From RGIG6353 sp045531285 (lineage in GTDB: Bacteria > Bacillota > Clostridia > Oscillospirales > SIG627): a DNA stretch of 27,348 nucleotides. Both the position numbers and the translations under genes were made by a program. Numbering within the stretch: the first letter of the stretch is position 1; each line of letters begins with the position of its first letter. The notes beneath the pieces are model-generated. The model ran no database searches, had not been told where the DNA came from, and worked only from the letters and a program-made list of their open reading frames with translations. Location of the stretch: positions 1-27,348 of the forward strand of contig JAZSDT010000120.1 of NCBI GenBank assembly GCA_045531285.1, given 5' to 3'. This document shows positions 1-8,782 of the stretch, in pieces.

Positions 1-389
1 CTCCTATCCAGTTGAGCACCACCTTTGAAAAGGTAAGCGATTTTGAGCTTTCAGTATATTGCAACGAGGAGGTTATTGCAATACATCAGGACTGCTCGGG
101 CAATGCGGCTGTGCCTCATATGATTATTGAGGACGGAAGAAGAATGCTTCACGTTTTGAAGAGGAGGCTGTATAACGGCGATTGGGCGTTTGCGGTATTT
201 AATCTCGGTCAAACTGTTGAGACGGTGAAAGTCTATCTGGATGAATTATCAGCCGTTCGTGACGTTTGGGCAAAGGAGAACCTTAAGGAAACAAAAATAC
301 TTACCTTGGCCGAAATGCCACCGCACAGTGTAAGGCTGTTCAGAATGAGCCCAAAAAACATATTGAATAAAACCGAACAAATATATTGA
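1..389 (+). CDS. Alpha-galactosidase-like glycosidase (GH27/GH36 type), C-terminal fragment
   Basis: The reading frame is open from the left edge, so the gene starts outside the window and only about 128 C-terminal residues are visible. The stretch NEEVIAIHQD resembles the motif that closes the catalytic barrel of clan GH-D alpha-galactosidases (typically N-x-E-V-I-A-I-x-Q-D). It is followed by a beta-rich tail with DWAFAVFNLG and a final PPHSVRLFRM, as in the C-terminal beta-sandwich of these enzymes. The family role would be release of terminal alpha-galactose from oligosaccharides. The catalytic residues lie outside the window, so substrate and exact family cannot be settled. An in-frame TTG at 12 is not taken as a start, because the upstream codons are open and in character. 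The next gene has its own promoter overlapping this stop codon. Confidence 0.7.
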   Translation, partial: PIQLSTTFEKVSDFELSVYCNEEVIAIHQDCSGNAAVPHMIIEDGRRMLHVLKRRLYNGDWAFAVFNLGQTVETVKVYLDELSAVRDVWAKENLKETKILTLAEMPPHSVRLFRMSPKNILNKTEQIY

Positions 390-414
390 TTTTGCTGTTT
401 TGATATGGTATAAT
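386..414 (+). promoter_or_regulatory. Sigma-A type promoter for the Gfo/Idh/MocA gene
   Basis: A -35 box TTGATT (386-391) is followed by a 17-bp spacer and a -10 box TATAAT (409-414). A TG one base upstream of the -10 box makes it an extended -10. The -35 box overlaps the stop codon of the upstream glycosidase gene, so the downstream gene can be expressed independently. Transcription would start near 421, leaving a leader of about 38 nt. Confidence 0.75.
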
Positions 415-458
415 ATAATAAATTGGTTTTTAAAGGATCTTTATAGTGGGAGGTAAAA

Positions 459-1481
459 ATGTTAAGAGTAGCTATTTGGGGATGCGGAGGAATTTCCGCA
501 ATGCATAGACGCGGTTATCAGATGCTTCAGGAACAGGGAGTACCCGTAGAGGTAGTTGCTCTGTGCGACATCAACCCGTCAAACTTTAACAACGAGATCA
601 AGATAAACATTTCTAAGAGCAGTGATGCTCCTCTTAAAAGGATAGACCATTGTTATACCGACGTTGACGAAATGATAGCAAAGGAGAATCTGGACCTTAT
701 AGATATATGTCTGCCTACCTTTCTTCACAAGGATGCTACCATCAAGGCTCTTGACAGCGGCATAAACGTTCTTGTAGAGAAGCCTATGGCGATGACCAGC
801 GAAGAAGCAAAGGAAATGCTGGCGGCTGAGAAGCGCTCCGGAAAGCGCCTTATGGTTGGTCATTGCGTAAGATTCAACAAGGCGTACAGTGCAATGCGTG
901 AAGCTATTCAGAGCGGAGAATACGGTCATCTTATCAGTGCGGATTTTGCAAGACTGTCTGCTGTTCCTCTTTGGAGAATGGACAAGGGCGGCCCCAACAA
1001 GGGAAGACTTGACGGCGTTATACTTGATATGCATATTCACGACGTCGATTACGTACAGGGTGTTTTTGGACTGCCCGAAGCGATTTCAGCAATTGCTTCA
1101 AAAAATAACTTTACATACTGCGACTCTGTAAGTACAACCTTCAAGTACGAGGACGCTTTTGTTCACATAAGAGGCGATTGGGGACTTCCTCAGAGCTTTG
1201 TTTTCAATGCTCCTTTCAGAGTTAATCTCGAAAAGGCGGCTTTTGTGGGAGCGGATGACGGAGATCTTGTTCTTCATCAGGATGCAGGCGGAAGCAAGGT
1301 AATCTGCCAGCAGGACGGAAAGAGCAGTATTATGTATCAGATAGAATACTACGTTGATATTCTTTTGCACGACAAGGAGAATACTATCAATCCTCCTGAG
1401 CAGTCTATGGACACAATTCGTCTTGTTGAGATTATCGAGGCAAGTGCCAAGAGAAACGGCAGAACTCTTTTCTTACAGTAA
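459..1481 (+). CDS. Gfo/Idh/MocA family NAD(P)-dependent oxidoreductase
   Basis: The protein has 340 residues, the usual size for the family. The N-terminal Rossmann fold opens with WGCGGIS (residues 7-13) for dinucleotide binding. The hallmark EKP follows at 107-109, with the lysine expected near the active site. The C-terminal alpha/beta domain carries D190-M-H-I-H194-D195, matching the family's catalytic D-x-x-x-H motif. Members oxidise or epimerise sugars and polyols, or take part in glycoside cleavage; the substrate cannot be read from sequence. The start ATG follows GGGAGG with good spacing. No signal peptide is visible, so it is cytoplasmic. The setting between an alpha-galactosidase-like gene and other glycosidases suggests sugar catabolism. 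A strong bidirectional terminator follows. Confidence 0.9.
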   Translation: MLRVAIWGCGGISAMHRRGYQMLQEQGVPVEVVALCDINPSNFNNEIKINISKSSDAPLKRIDHCYTDVDEMIAKENLDLIDICLPTFLHKDATIKALDSGINVLVEKPMAMTSEEAKEMLAAEKRSGKRLMVGHCVRFNKAYSAMREAIQSGEYGHLISADFARLSAVPLWRMDKGGPNKGRLDGVILDMHIHDVDYVQGVFGLPEAISAIASKNNFTYCDSVSTTFKYEDAFVHIRGDWGLPQSFVFNAPFRVNLEKAAFVGADDGDLVLHQDAGGSKVICQQDGKSSIMYQIEYYVDILLHDKENTINPPEQSMDTIRLVEIIEASAKRNGRTLFLQ

Positions 1482-1520
1482 TATCTTATTGTCTATGGGA
1501 AACGTCGTTCAATAAAGTAG

Positions 1521-1569
1521 AAATAAAGCTGTTTGAAAACTCGAATAGAGTTTTTAAACAGCTTTATTT
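1521..1569. terminator. Bidirectional intrinsic terminator between convergent genes
   Basis: Two 22-base arms (1521-1542 and 1548-1569) pair with a single G.T exception around a GAATA loop. The outer arms AAATAAA/TTTATTT give a T-rich tail in either direction. It lies between the Gfo/Idh/MocA gene (+) and the EamA gene (-). The central hairpin is nearly identical to the one after the nicotinate phosphoribosyltransferase gene at 10208-10264. Confidence 0.85.
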
Positions 1570-1572
1570 AAT

Positions 1573-1692
1573 GGAAAATTGCATTAAACCAACCTCGCCG
1601 TTTCGCTTTTTTGAACGTACGCAAAGCTGTGGATAGGCGAGTATTGCCTGCGGAGGCTCTCCGCTTTATTTAATGGAAAATTGCATTAAACC
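1573..1692 (-). repeat. Dispersed intergenic repeat, copy A, plus a truncated second unit
   Basis: This is a copy of the ~100-bp family, given on the minus strand because the hairpin-first direction reads that way. It runs from the GCATTAAA end (1573) through CTCGCC (594-599 of the local thousand) and GGCGAG to the hairpin GCGGAG-GCT-CTCCGC (1650-1664). A 30-bp stretch at 1561-1590 recurs exactly at 1663-1692, i.e. a second unit begins 102 bp on and is cut off just before the EamA stop codon at 1703-1705. On the minus strand the order is EamA stop, repeat, terminator. Confidence 0.85.
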
Positions 1693-1702
1693 TCGGATTT
1701 GG

Positions 1703-2530
1703 TTAAGTGTTCAGCAAAACTACTGCCGCTACTCCCAAAATAAGTCCGATAATCTGAGTTATTTTTAATTTTTCCTTGAAAATAAGTTTGCCAATAAGCC
1801 ACGCTGCAATAACGTTGCAAACCGAAACTATGGGGAAGAGCACCGAGGCATTTTCCGTGGCAGCAAGATACAGTACAATAAAATTCGCACCGCCGTTAAG
1901 AATTCCCGAGATGACTCCGGTAAGCTTAAGCTTGAAGCTCTTAAGCTCCTTTCTTCCCATTATTGATGTGATCATAAGTACGCAAAGAAGCGACCATATC
2001 ATAAATTCGATTCGGTATTCGTTGGGGTAATACAGCTGATGATATTTTTGTATCAGTGAGCATAAACCGTTAGTTGCCATTGTCAACAAAGCGTATACAG
2101 ACCATTTAAACGAAAGCCCTTTTTCCTTCTTGAAATTCAACAGTATTATTGCTGCCATAATCAGCACAATGCCTAAAGCTCCGTACAAGGAAAGCTTTTC
2201 ATTCCATACGGTTATTCCAAAAACAAAGGGGATGACAAGAGAAAAGGATGCAATAATGCTTGTCAGTGCCATAGGACCCATACCGAGCGCCTTGAAGCCT
2301 GTAAACATGGAAATGCCCAAAAATATGCCGTAGCCGATACCGAACAATAGAGTGGGCATGTGAAGAGCCATACCGTTGACAGCTCCCATAACAAGAAAAA
2401 CGCATATTCCCGCAATTGCTTTATTGACGTTGAATACGTGGGCAGAGCCTCCCTTTGATGCATATGCCTTTCCAAGTGTCACTTGTCCTGAGGCGCACAA
2501 AACGTTTAGAATGTATAAAACGGATGTCAT
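1703..2530 (-). CDS. EamA/DMT-family transporter
   Basis: This is a highly hydrophobic 275-residue protein with about ten membrane segments in two similar halves, typical of the EamA (drug/metabolite transporter) fold. KAYASKGGSAHVFNVNK near the N-terminus and the repeated G-rich helices fit the family. The start is placed at the ATG at 2530 rather than the in-frame upstream ATG at 2566. The 2530 start overlaps the stop of the preceding gene as ATGA (2527-2530) and has AAGGAG upstream. That overlap implies translational coupling to the GH20-like glycosidase, so it may move a substrate or product of that enzyme; this is inference. The physiological substrate is unknown. Confidence 0.85.
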   Translation of the reverse strand: MTSVLYILNVLCASGQVTLGKAYASKGGSAHVFNVNKAIAGICVFLVMGAVNGMALHMPTLLFGIGYGIFLGISMFTGFKALGMGPMALTSIIASFSLVIPFVFGITVWNEKLSLYGALGIVLIMAAIILLNFKKEKGLSFKWSVYALLTMATNGLCSLIQKYHQLYYPNEYRIEFMIWSLLCVLMITSIMGRKELKSFKLKLTGVISGILNGGANFIVLYLAATENASVLFPIVSVCNVIAAWLIGKLIFKEKLKITQIIGLILGVAAVVLLNT

Positions 2531-3876
2531 ATCACTATCTGCTCCTTGGACCATCCACTGTCGCAATAGGTATTTCCTTCAAAGCTTATGCGCCGTAACA
2601 GCGTTGCCGTTTCCTCGTGGAGCCCGCTGTACTCTGACCAGGAGAAAGTTTTTGCTCCCATCTCCTTGGCACAACCCAGGATGCTGGGCATGTAATCTTT
2701 CAAAGTGTGCCACGTAGTGAGCATAACTCCGAAAAGGTTGCTGTCTGCAACGGTTTTTACATGCGCCTTATAGTTACCCGGTTCATACCAAGGCGCCCCC
2801 ATCAAATCATACCCGTAGGATGCCAGATCTACTGTTGATGGAATGGGGGCTGTTTTAATATTGTATTGCCAGTCTACCATAACAGAGTTTTTTGACAGTG
2901 AATTTATCATAACGTTTTCACCGCCGAATTTTGAATTTGTACTGAAGCCTGTACCGTACTTGGAGGTATCAAGCATCATATCCATCCACAGCATAGGACG
3001 TCTGCCTTCCGCTTCAACACGAGTGGTCAGTCTGTGCAAATATTCGGGAAGCTTTTGATTCAGCTCCTTGTGGCGTGAATAGTAATATGCTTCGTCACAG
3101 CCTACGTGCAAATACTCTCCGTCACCAAACAACTCATACAGCTCGTATCGGATATCCTTCAAAAGTCTGTCTACCCTGTCACTGCATATATCCCATGCCC
3201 AACCGTCAGGCGTGAAAAGGTTATAAAGCTTTGGATTTTGGTCGAGAACCACGTGCTTGCCGTATCGCAGTCGTGAAGCGGGAGCGTGTCCCAGCTGATT
3301 GAACATTGGGATAGGCTCGACACCCATCTCCCTTGCAATTGTTATCAGCTCATTTGCCTCGTCTTTTGTAAAAGCGTGTGCCCAAGCCAGCTCTTTGAGG
3401 CAGTCGTATTTAAGCATACCCCAGAACTCAATTACAACGTGAGTGTATTGGCAAAGTCCTGCAAGACGTATAAGCTTTTTGATAAAGTACAGATCGTTTT
3501 CGGGGAAAACACAGATGTGAAGCATTCTGTTTTTGATTACGTAGTCACCTGTTTCCTTTGTTTCCTTAATGCAAAAGCCACTGTCACAAGGTTCTATTTT
3601 CATAAGCATTGAATAGTAACCCCTCATAAGAGAGCCAAAGTCCTTGCCTGCAATTGCGACGCCGTTTTTGCTGACCTCAAGAGCGTACTCGCTACCGCTT
3701 GGAATAGTGGGCACGTTTACGTCTCCGATTGTAAAGGCGAGGCTTTTTCCTTCCTTTAGTGTCAGCTCTGAATTGGTCATACAAAAGCTGTTCCACAGTG
3801 ATACAACGGTTTTGTTTATCATGCTTTTGTCTGCATAAGCGTTAACATTATTACTAAAATTAAAGAATCTATCCAT
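2527..3876 (-). CDS. GH20-like beta-hexosaminidase family protein
   Basis: The protein has 449 residues and no signal peptide. The N-terminal ~110 residues are beta-rich and include a YALEVSKNGVAIAGKDFGSLMRG stretch resembling the GH20b accessory domain. The TIM-barrel part follows, with FNQLGHAPASR and then HVGCDEA (H257-A263). The D261-E262 pair sits where GH20 enzymes keep their substrate-assisting Asp and acid/base Glu (usual form H-x-G-G-D-E). Family members remove terminal N-acetylhexosamines. This one is divergent (Cys in place of the second Gly), so activity may differ. The ATG follows GGAGG. It is first in a two-gene unit with the EamA transporter and divergent from an AraC regulator. 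Confidence 0.75.
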   Translation of the reverse strand: MDRFFNFSNNVNAYADKSMINKTVVSLWNSFCMTNSELTLKEGKSLAFTIGDVNVPTIPSGSEYALEVSKNGVAIAGKDFGSLMRGYYSMLMKIEPCDSGFCIKETKETGDYVIKNRMLHICVFPENDLYFIKKLIRLAGLCQYTHVVIEFWGMLKYDCLKELAWAHAFTKDEANELITIAREMGVEPIPMFNQLGHAPASRLRYGKHVVLDQNPKLYNLFTPDGWAWDICSDRVDRLLKDIRYELYELFGDGEYLHVGCDEAYYYSRHKELNQKLPEYLHRLTTRVEAEGRRPMLWMDMMLDTSKYGTGFSTNSKFGGENVMINSLSKNSVMVDWQYNIKTAPIPSTVDLASYGYDLMGAPWYEPGNYKAHVKTVADSNLFGVMLTTWHTLKDYMPSILGCAKEMGAKTFSWSEYSGLHEETATLLRRISFEGNTYCDSGWSKEQIVI

Positions 3877-3929
3877 TTTTTTATCCTCCGTAATTATATA
3901 ATAGTATATTTGTTTTTAAATAAAAACCT

Positions 3930-3959
3930 ATAATACAACAAAAAAGGTGGACTTTTCAA
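3930..3959 (-). promoter_or_regulatory. Candidate promoter for the GH20-like/EamA unit
   Basis: On the minus strand, TTGAAA (3959-3954) is separated by 18 bp from TATTAT (3935-3930). It interlocks with the plus-strand promoter of the AraC gene, so a regulator bound here could affect both. Other AT-rich -10-like sequences exist nearby, so the assignment is tentative. Confidence 0.45.
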
Positions 3960-3976
3960 CTTTATTGTGCTATACT
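3948..3976 (+). promoter_or_regulatory. Candidate promoter for the AraC regulator gene
   Basis: TGGACT (3948-3953), a 17-bp spacer and an extended -10 box TGC-TATACT (to 3976) are visible. A start near 3983 would give a leader of only about 11 nt, beginning inside the GAGGTG ribosome site. Confidence 0.5.
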
Positions 3977-3993
3977 TCATTTGAGGTGATGCT

Positions 3994-4743
3994 ATGCTTT
4001 ACGATGGACAAAACCCCGTAGTAAAAATAATCGGAGTTCATCATATGAAGTGGACAGGTGGTATTTTCAACGTAGCTCCCAGAAAGCACTCCGCACTTGC
4101 GTTCAGAATAAAAGGGGAGGCTGTTATCGGCGCTTGCGAAAACGAGTACCGTGTGGGTGCCAACGACGTGCTCTACATTCCTCAGAATATGGGATATACA
4201 GCGCAGTATACCGATACGGAAATGATAGTAGTTCACTTTATCACGTTAAGGGACGGAACAGAGCCCGAAGTTTACTCTCCCAACAGCTTTGAGTCAATAT
4301 ATAAAGCTTTTGCGAATTGTTTGTCACTGTGGGAAAACAAGCAGACGGGATACGAGCTTTTTGTTATCTCTGAGACGTACAGAATATTGGGTATTCTTCA
4401 TAAAGCAGAAACAGAGGTAAAGCTGCCCTCACATTTCCTTTCGGCAGTATCATATATAAATTCAAACTACCGCAGCCCCGATTTGACTATTACTCAAGTG
4501 TGCAAGTATGCGGGTATAAGTGAGACGCCGTTCAGAATTCTTTTCAAGTCCTATTATAAGACAACTCCGATAGCGTATATAAACGGTTTGAGAATCGAAT
4601 ATGCCAGAAGCCTTATATCAAACGGCGCTAACGTAGAATCGGCGGCGTTGGATAGCGGATTCGGTGACCCAAAGTATTTTTCAAGAATTGTAAAGAAGCA
4701 GTACGGCTGTACTCCAAGCGCTTTTAAGCAATGGGGTAAATAG
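3994..4743 (+). CDS. AraC family transcriptional regulator
   Basis: The protein has 249 residues. Residues 1 to about 130 form a cupin-like sensing domain, including VGANDVLYIPQNMGYTAQY, a typical AraC-type effector pocket strand pair. Residues about 147-246 contain the double helix-turn-helix: LTITQVCKYAGIS is the first recognition unit, and VESAALDSGFGDPKYFSRIVKKQYG with TPSAF the second. Members usually activate sugar-use genes on binding a small ligand. It is divergent from the GH20-like/EamA pair and directly upstream of the propeller-GH2-NAPRT operon, so either or both are likely targets. The start has GAGGTG upstream. Confidence 0.9.
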   Translation: MLYDGQNPVVKIIGVHHMKWTGGIFNVAPRKHSALAFRIKGEAVIGACENEYRVGANDVLYIPQNMGYTAQYTDTEMIVVHFITLRDGTEPEVYSPNSFESIYKAFANCLSLWENKQTGYELFVISETYRILGILHKAETEVKLPSHFLSAVSYINSNYRSPDLTITQVCKYAGISETPFRILFKSYYKTTPIAYINGLRIEYARSLISNGANVESAALDSGFGDPKYFSRIVKKQYGCTPSAFKQWGK

Positions 4744-4778
4744 AAAAAAGACTTTTTTTGTAATTTTGTACACGAGGG

Positions 4779-4807
4779 TTGTAAAATAACAATCAATGTG
4801 TTAAAAT
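4779..4807 (+). promoter_or_regulatory. Promoter of the propeller-GH2-NAPRT operon
   Basis: TTGTAA (4779-4784), a 17-bp spacer and TAAAAT (4802-4807) with a TG just upstream of the -10 box are present. The predicted start near 4814 gives a leader of about 22 nt containing AAAGGAGAA before the ATG at 4836. Confidence 0.65.
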
Positions 4808-4835
4808 CGTTTTAATAAAACAAAGGAGAATTGTA

Positions 4836-6032
4836 ATGAAAGAATTGTCGAAAAGCTTGGGTGTTAAAAGGATAACACCTTCCGATGCACAGTATTTTTT
4901 TGGATACTACGATCTCCAGCCGTTTAATTTTGACGAAAATCTGCACCTTACTCACAAGACTTCTTTTCGCAACCGTTTGCAAGAAAAGGGCGACACTGCC
5001 GAGGTGGGCTTTATTGACCTGTCAAACGGCAAGTACGAAAAGATAGATACAACTCACGCATGGAACTTTCAACAGGGAGCTATGCTTCAGTGGAATCCTG
5101 TTGCACCGAACAGCGAGGTTATATACAACACCGTGACCGACGGAGATTATCACGGCGTCATAACCGATATAAGAAGCGGCAAAAAGAGATATCTCGACAA
5201 GCCCGTAGCCAACGTTTCTAAAGACGGAAAATATGCTTTGAGTATAAATATGGCGCGTCTTTACGATTTCAGACCCGGGTATGGATACGCTTGGCCCACC
5301 GACCCTGATTACTATGTGAATCACTCAAAGGAAGACGGCGTATTTTTAACGGATATGGAAAGCGGTCACTCGAAATTGATACTGTCCTTGGATGAAATAT
5401 GGGAGTTTTCAAAAAAGCATTTTGACAAGGACCAGAAACTGATAATAAATCATATCACCTTTAATCCGTCCGCAAGCCGTTTTATTATGCTGGTGCGTAA
5501 TTTTGTTGTTAAGGGTGCAAAGCACGAGACGGCACTCATTACGGCAAACCGCGACGGAAGTGATATGTATCTTCTTTCAGATTACGGTCTCCAGTCACAT
5601 TATTGGTGGATGAATGATGAAGACATCATATTCTTAAGCGACGGAAAGGAGCTTAAAGCCTGCCGAGGACTGTGTAATACCTACGTGCTGAAGGACAAGA
5701 CTTGGGATGGATATATGTATGCCGACGGCTATTTTGATATCGACCACCATATGAGCTTTAATGAAGAGCAAAGCATTATGCTGACTGACACCTATCCGCG
5801 TCTCGACGGCTATAAGAGATTGAGGCTTTACAGCACGAAAAAGGATGCTTGCGTTATACTTGGATATTTTAAAGAGCTGGAAAACTCGTGCACTGACGTG
5901 AGATGTGACCTTCATCCAAGATGGAACAGAAGCGGTAATGCAATTACCTTCGACTCGGTTCACGAGGGCTTCAGAGGCGTATACGAAATTGAATTACCCG
6001 ACAGCGTTCTTAATAATTTATTTGACGAATAG
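4836..6032 (+). CDS. Cytoplasmic beta-propeller protein, oligogalacturonate lyase-like
   Basis: The protein has 398 residues and no signal peptide. It shows repeated propeller-blade motifs with W/H/D-rich strands: HAWNFQQGAMLQWNP, HITFNPSASRFIMLVR, SHYWWMNDEDIIFLS, DHHMSFN and DLHPRWNRSGNAITFDS. Conserved histidines sit at blade starts. The arrangement recalls the seven-bladed propeller of PL22 oligogalacturonate lyases and TolB-like proteins, in which such histidines bind a metal in the central pore. The PL22 link is inference from the pattern and not certain. If right, it would cleave or modify uronide-containing oligosaccharides in the cytoplasm. The next gene begins 9 bases after its stop codon, so the two are co-transcribed. 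Confidence 0.55.
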   Translation: MKELSKSLGVKRITPSDAQYFFGYYDLQPFNFDENLHLTHKTSFRNRLQEKGDTAEVGFIDLSNGKYEKIDTTHAWNFQQGAMLQWNPVAPNSEVIYNTVTDGDYHGVITDIRSGKKRYLDKPVANVSKDGKYALSINMARLYDFRPGYGYAWPTDPDYYVNHSKEDGVFLTDMESGHSKLILSLDEIWEFSKKHFDKDQKLIINHITFNPSASRFIMLVRNFVVKGAKHETALITANRDGSDMYLLSDYGLQSHYWWMNDEDIIFLSDGKELKACRGLCNTYVLKDKTWDGYMYADGYFDIDHHMSFNEEQSIMLTDTYPRLDGYKRLRLYSTKKDACVILGYFKELENSCTDVRCDLHPRWNRSGNAITFDSVHEGFRGVYEIELPDSVLNNLFDE

Positions 6033-6040
6033 GAAATAAT

Positions 6041-8773
6041 ATGAACTATATTTCACTTTCACTCAACGGCGCTTGGGATATGTTTTATCAAGAGTCGGAA
6101 TACACAAGTCAGGTTGTTCCCGAGCTGAAAAAGCTCTCTTATGAGCCTGATACACTGGTTGCAAATGCTGTGCCCGGGTATTGGGAGGATATGACGGAAG
6201 AATTTAAAGCACTGCCATTCTTCAGAATGCTGAGAGTAAATCCGGAATTCGGTGTACAGTCCTATCCCATTTTAGGCACTGCACCAGATATGGCACTTCC
6301 CAATATTGTGGGCAACTTCTTTTACAGCCGAACGGTAGTTTTCCATTCGGTTGCACCCGATACGGTTATATATTTTGAAGGCGTACAGAATACTGTCTCG
6401 GTGTGGATAAACGAGTGCTTTATTGGTAGACACGAGGGATACAGTGCTCCTTTTGAGATGAAGATTCCGGACGGAATTTTGAAGGAAGGAGAGAACACGG
6501 TTGTGCTGTCGGTGTCCAATTACCGCCTTAAGGGCTACGACGGACGTCCTGTATCGGGGCTTACCTCCCGTGCTGCCAATGAATATACGGGCGGAATTAC
6601 GGGAAACGTGGAATTCCGTGTTTACAAAACTCCCATCAGAGACCTTTCACTGTTTGTTTCATCAGACCTTAACAGTGTGTTGGTAAAGCTTGACAGCGAA
6701 GATAAGGTGCATTTTCGCTGGGCTGTATGCGACGGAAACAAGACGGTTAAAAAAGGGGAAGCCGACGGTGACTTTTCTTTTGACACAGACTCTCTGGAGC
6801 GATGGTCTCCCGAGAATCCAAAGCTTTACACTCTTAAGGCTTACTGCGGTGAATTTGGCATCGAAAGGCAGTTTGGCGTAAGACGTCTGATCGTTGACGG
6901 AGTTAAATTCAAGCTTAACGGAATACCGTATTTTCTCAGGGGAATATGTGAGCATTGCTATTTCCCCGAAACCTTGCACCCCGCTCACGATAAAGTATAT
7001 TACAAGAGTATAATACGAAAAATAAAAGAGCTGGGCTTTAATTTCATACGCTTTCACACCTACGTTCCCGAGGAGGAGTATATGCAGGCGGCAGATGAGC
7101 TGGGTGTCCTTCTCCACGTGGAATGTCCCAATTATACGTCTGTTGAAGAATGGTGCGAAATAGTCCGCTTTTGCAGGAGACACACATCGGTTGTAATATA
7201 CTGTTGCGGAAACGAGCTTTCAATCGACGACGGATATTCAAGATACCTTAACAGCTGTGCAGACCAAGTGCACAAAAGTACAGATGGACTGTTTTCGCCT
7301 CTTTCTGCACTCAGAAAAGCAGAATACTTCCTGGAGGGCTGTCAGGTCGTTTCCGAGCCCTTTGAGCATTGCCCCGATACTTTTAAAAAGCTTGACGCTT
7401 TCAGCGATATGTATTCAAGCTATGCCAACGGACAGCTCAGCTATTTTTCTCTCAATGCAAATCCTAAGGAGCTTGACGATTGGAGCAAAGTTTACAACAA
7501 GCCCCGTGTAAGTCACGAAATATGTATTGACGGCACCTACACCGACCTGAGCCTGAAGGACAGGTACAAAGGGTTACGTGTTGGAAAAACGGAAATGTTT
7601 TCGTCCATAGAAAAACACCTTGAAGACAAAGGACTTTTGAAAAAAGCACCGCTGTATTTCAAGAATTCTTCCCAGTGGCAAAGACGCATCAGAAAGCATT
7701 GCTTTGAGTCCGCTCGTCTTTGCGATAACCTTGCAGGTTTTGATTTTCTCGGGCCTATCGATACTCATTGGCACACCTTTGGATATGACGTGGGTATGAT
7801 GAACGAGTTTTACGAGTTGAAGCCCGGTGAGACTGTGGAAAACGTACTGAGGTATAATTCTCCTACGGTTGTCCTTACTGATCTTGATAAAAAATACAGC
7901 TTTTGGGCAGGGGAGAAGCTAGGGTGCGGAATATACGTATCTCATTACGGTGCACATGATTTGAAGAATGCCAGACTTTGTGTAAGGCTTTGCGACAACG
8001 GAATGGTAATACGCCGCGAGGAAGCTACGGTTGACACCGTACTGAACGGTAAAGTTTCACGGCTTTGCTCTTTTGCGTGCTCACTTCCGACGGTTAAGGA
8101 GCCCAAGAAAATAAAACTTTCCATTACCCTTGACGGAGGCGATACCTTTGCCGAAAACGAATGGGAAATATACGTTTTTCCAAAGCTAGAGGCAACGGAC
8201 ACAAATATTACGGTTTTGAGCGATTCAAATATGGAGGAGCTTATAAAAGCGCTGAAGGAAGGCAGAGACGTGCTTGTGCTTGGAAGCGGACCTTTTGCAA
8301 GTATGCCAACGGATTTCAGAATAGCTCTTGCAGGCCGTACAGCAGGAAATTTGGCAACGGTTATAAACGACCATCCGCTTGTTGATACAATGCCTCATAA
8401 CGGCTTTTGCTCATGGGAATTCTGCAGTATGCTGACAGGCGGAAGTGCTGTTTGCTTTGAGGCTGACGGAGTACCCTTCGACCCAATAATCGAGGTGGTG
8501 TCAACACATAAGTATGCTATTCGACAATCGGCATTGTTTGAATTTAAGGCATTAAACGGTAAACTGCTCGTGTGCTCCTTTAATTTCACAGAGGACGACC
8601 CTGCATCTGTATGGTTCAGGTCCCGTCTTATTTCATACGCACAGAGCAAAGAGTTTGCTCCTCGCAACACAATAGACCAGGCAGGACTTTTGTCCCTTGC
8701 TGCCGACATAAAAAAAGCAGAGGCAAATACCAACCTTGCCTTCAATCCAAATGATAAGACCGCATTAATATAA
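6041..8773 (+). CDS. Glycoside hydrolase family 2 protein
   Basis: The protein has 910 residues and no signal peptide. The GH2 layout is visible: a jelly-roll sugar-binding domain (about 1-195, with VIYFEGVQNTVSVWINECFIG and GGITGNVEF), an Ig-like domain (about 196-275), and a TIM barrel (about 285-600). In the barrel, KLNGIPYFLRGICEH leads to GNEL with N391-E392, the expected acid/base, and SHE493 is the likely nucleophile. About 300 further C-terminal residues form extra beta-rich domains. Family activities include beta-galactosidase, beta-glucuronidase and beta-mannosidase; the exact one cannot be chosen. Its AGGA ribosome site overlaps the end of the upstream propeller gene, so it is the second gene of the operon. 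Confidence 0.85.
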   Translation: MNYISLSLNGAWDMFYQESEYTSQVVPELKKLSYEPDTLVANAVPGYWEDMTEEFKALPFFRMLRVNPEFGVQSYPILGTAPDMALPNIVGNFFYSRTVVFHSVAPDTVIYFEGVQNTVSVWINECFIGRHEGYSAPFEMKIPDGILKEGENTVVLSVSNYRLKGYDGRPVSGLTSRAANEYTGGITGNVEFRVYKTPIRDLSLFVSSDLNSVLVKLDSEDKVHFRWAVCDGNKTVKKGEADGDFSFDTDSLERWSPENPKLYTLKAYCGEFGIERQFGVRRLIVDGVKFKLNGIPYFLRGICEHCYFPETLHPAHDKVYYKSIIRKIKELGFNFIRFHTYVPEEEYMQAADELGVLLHVECPNYTSVEEWCEIVRFCRRHTSVVIYCCGNELSIDDGYSRYLNSCADQVHKSTDGLFSPLSALRKAEYFLEGCQVVSEPFEHCPDTFKKLDAFSDMYSSYANGQLSYFSLNANPKELDDWSKVYNKPRVSHEICIDGTYTDLSLKDRYKGLRVGKTEMFSSIEKHLEDKGLLKKAPLYFKNSSQWQRRIRKHCFESARLCDNLAGFDFLGPIDTHWHTFGYDVGMMNEFYELKPGETVENVLRYNSPTVVLTDLDKKYSFWAGEKLGCGIYVSHYGAHDLKNARLCVRLCDNGMVIRREEATVDTVLNGKVSRLCSFACSLPTVKEPKKIKLSITLDGGDTFAENEWEIYVFPKLEATDTNITVLSDSNMEELIKALKEGRDVLVLGSGPFASMPTDFRIALAGRTAGNLATVINDHPLVDTMPHNGFCSWEFCSMLTGGSAVCFEADGVPFDPIIEVVSTHKYAIRQSALFEFKALNGKLLVCSFNFTEDDPASVWFRSRLISYAQSKEFAPRNTIDQAGLLSLAADIKKAEANTNLAFNPNDKTALI

Positions 8774-8782
8774 GGAGAAAAA

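Noticed and set aside
579..1370. Several 80-150 residue frames overlapping the Gfo/Idh/MocA gene
   Set aside because: All are shadows of a conserved oxidoreductase and lack ribosome sites or recognisable domains.
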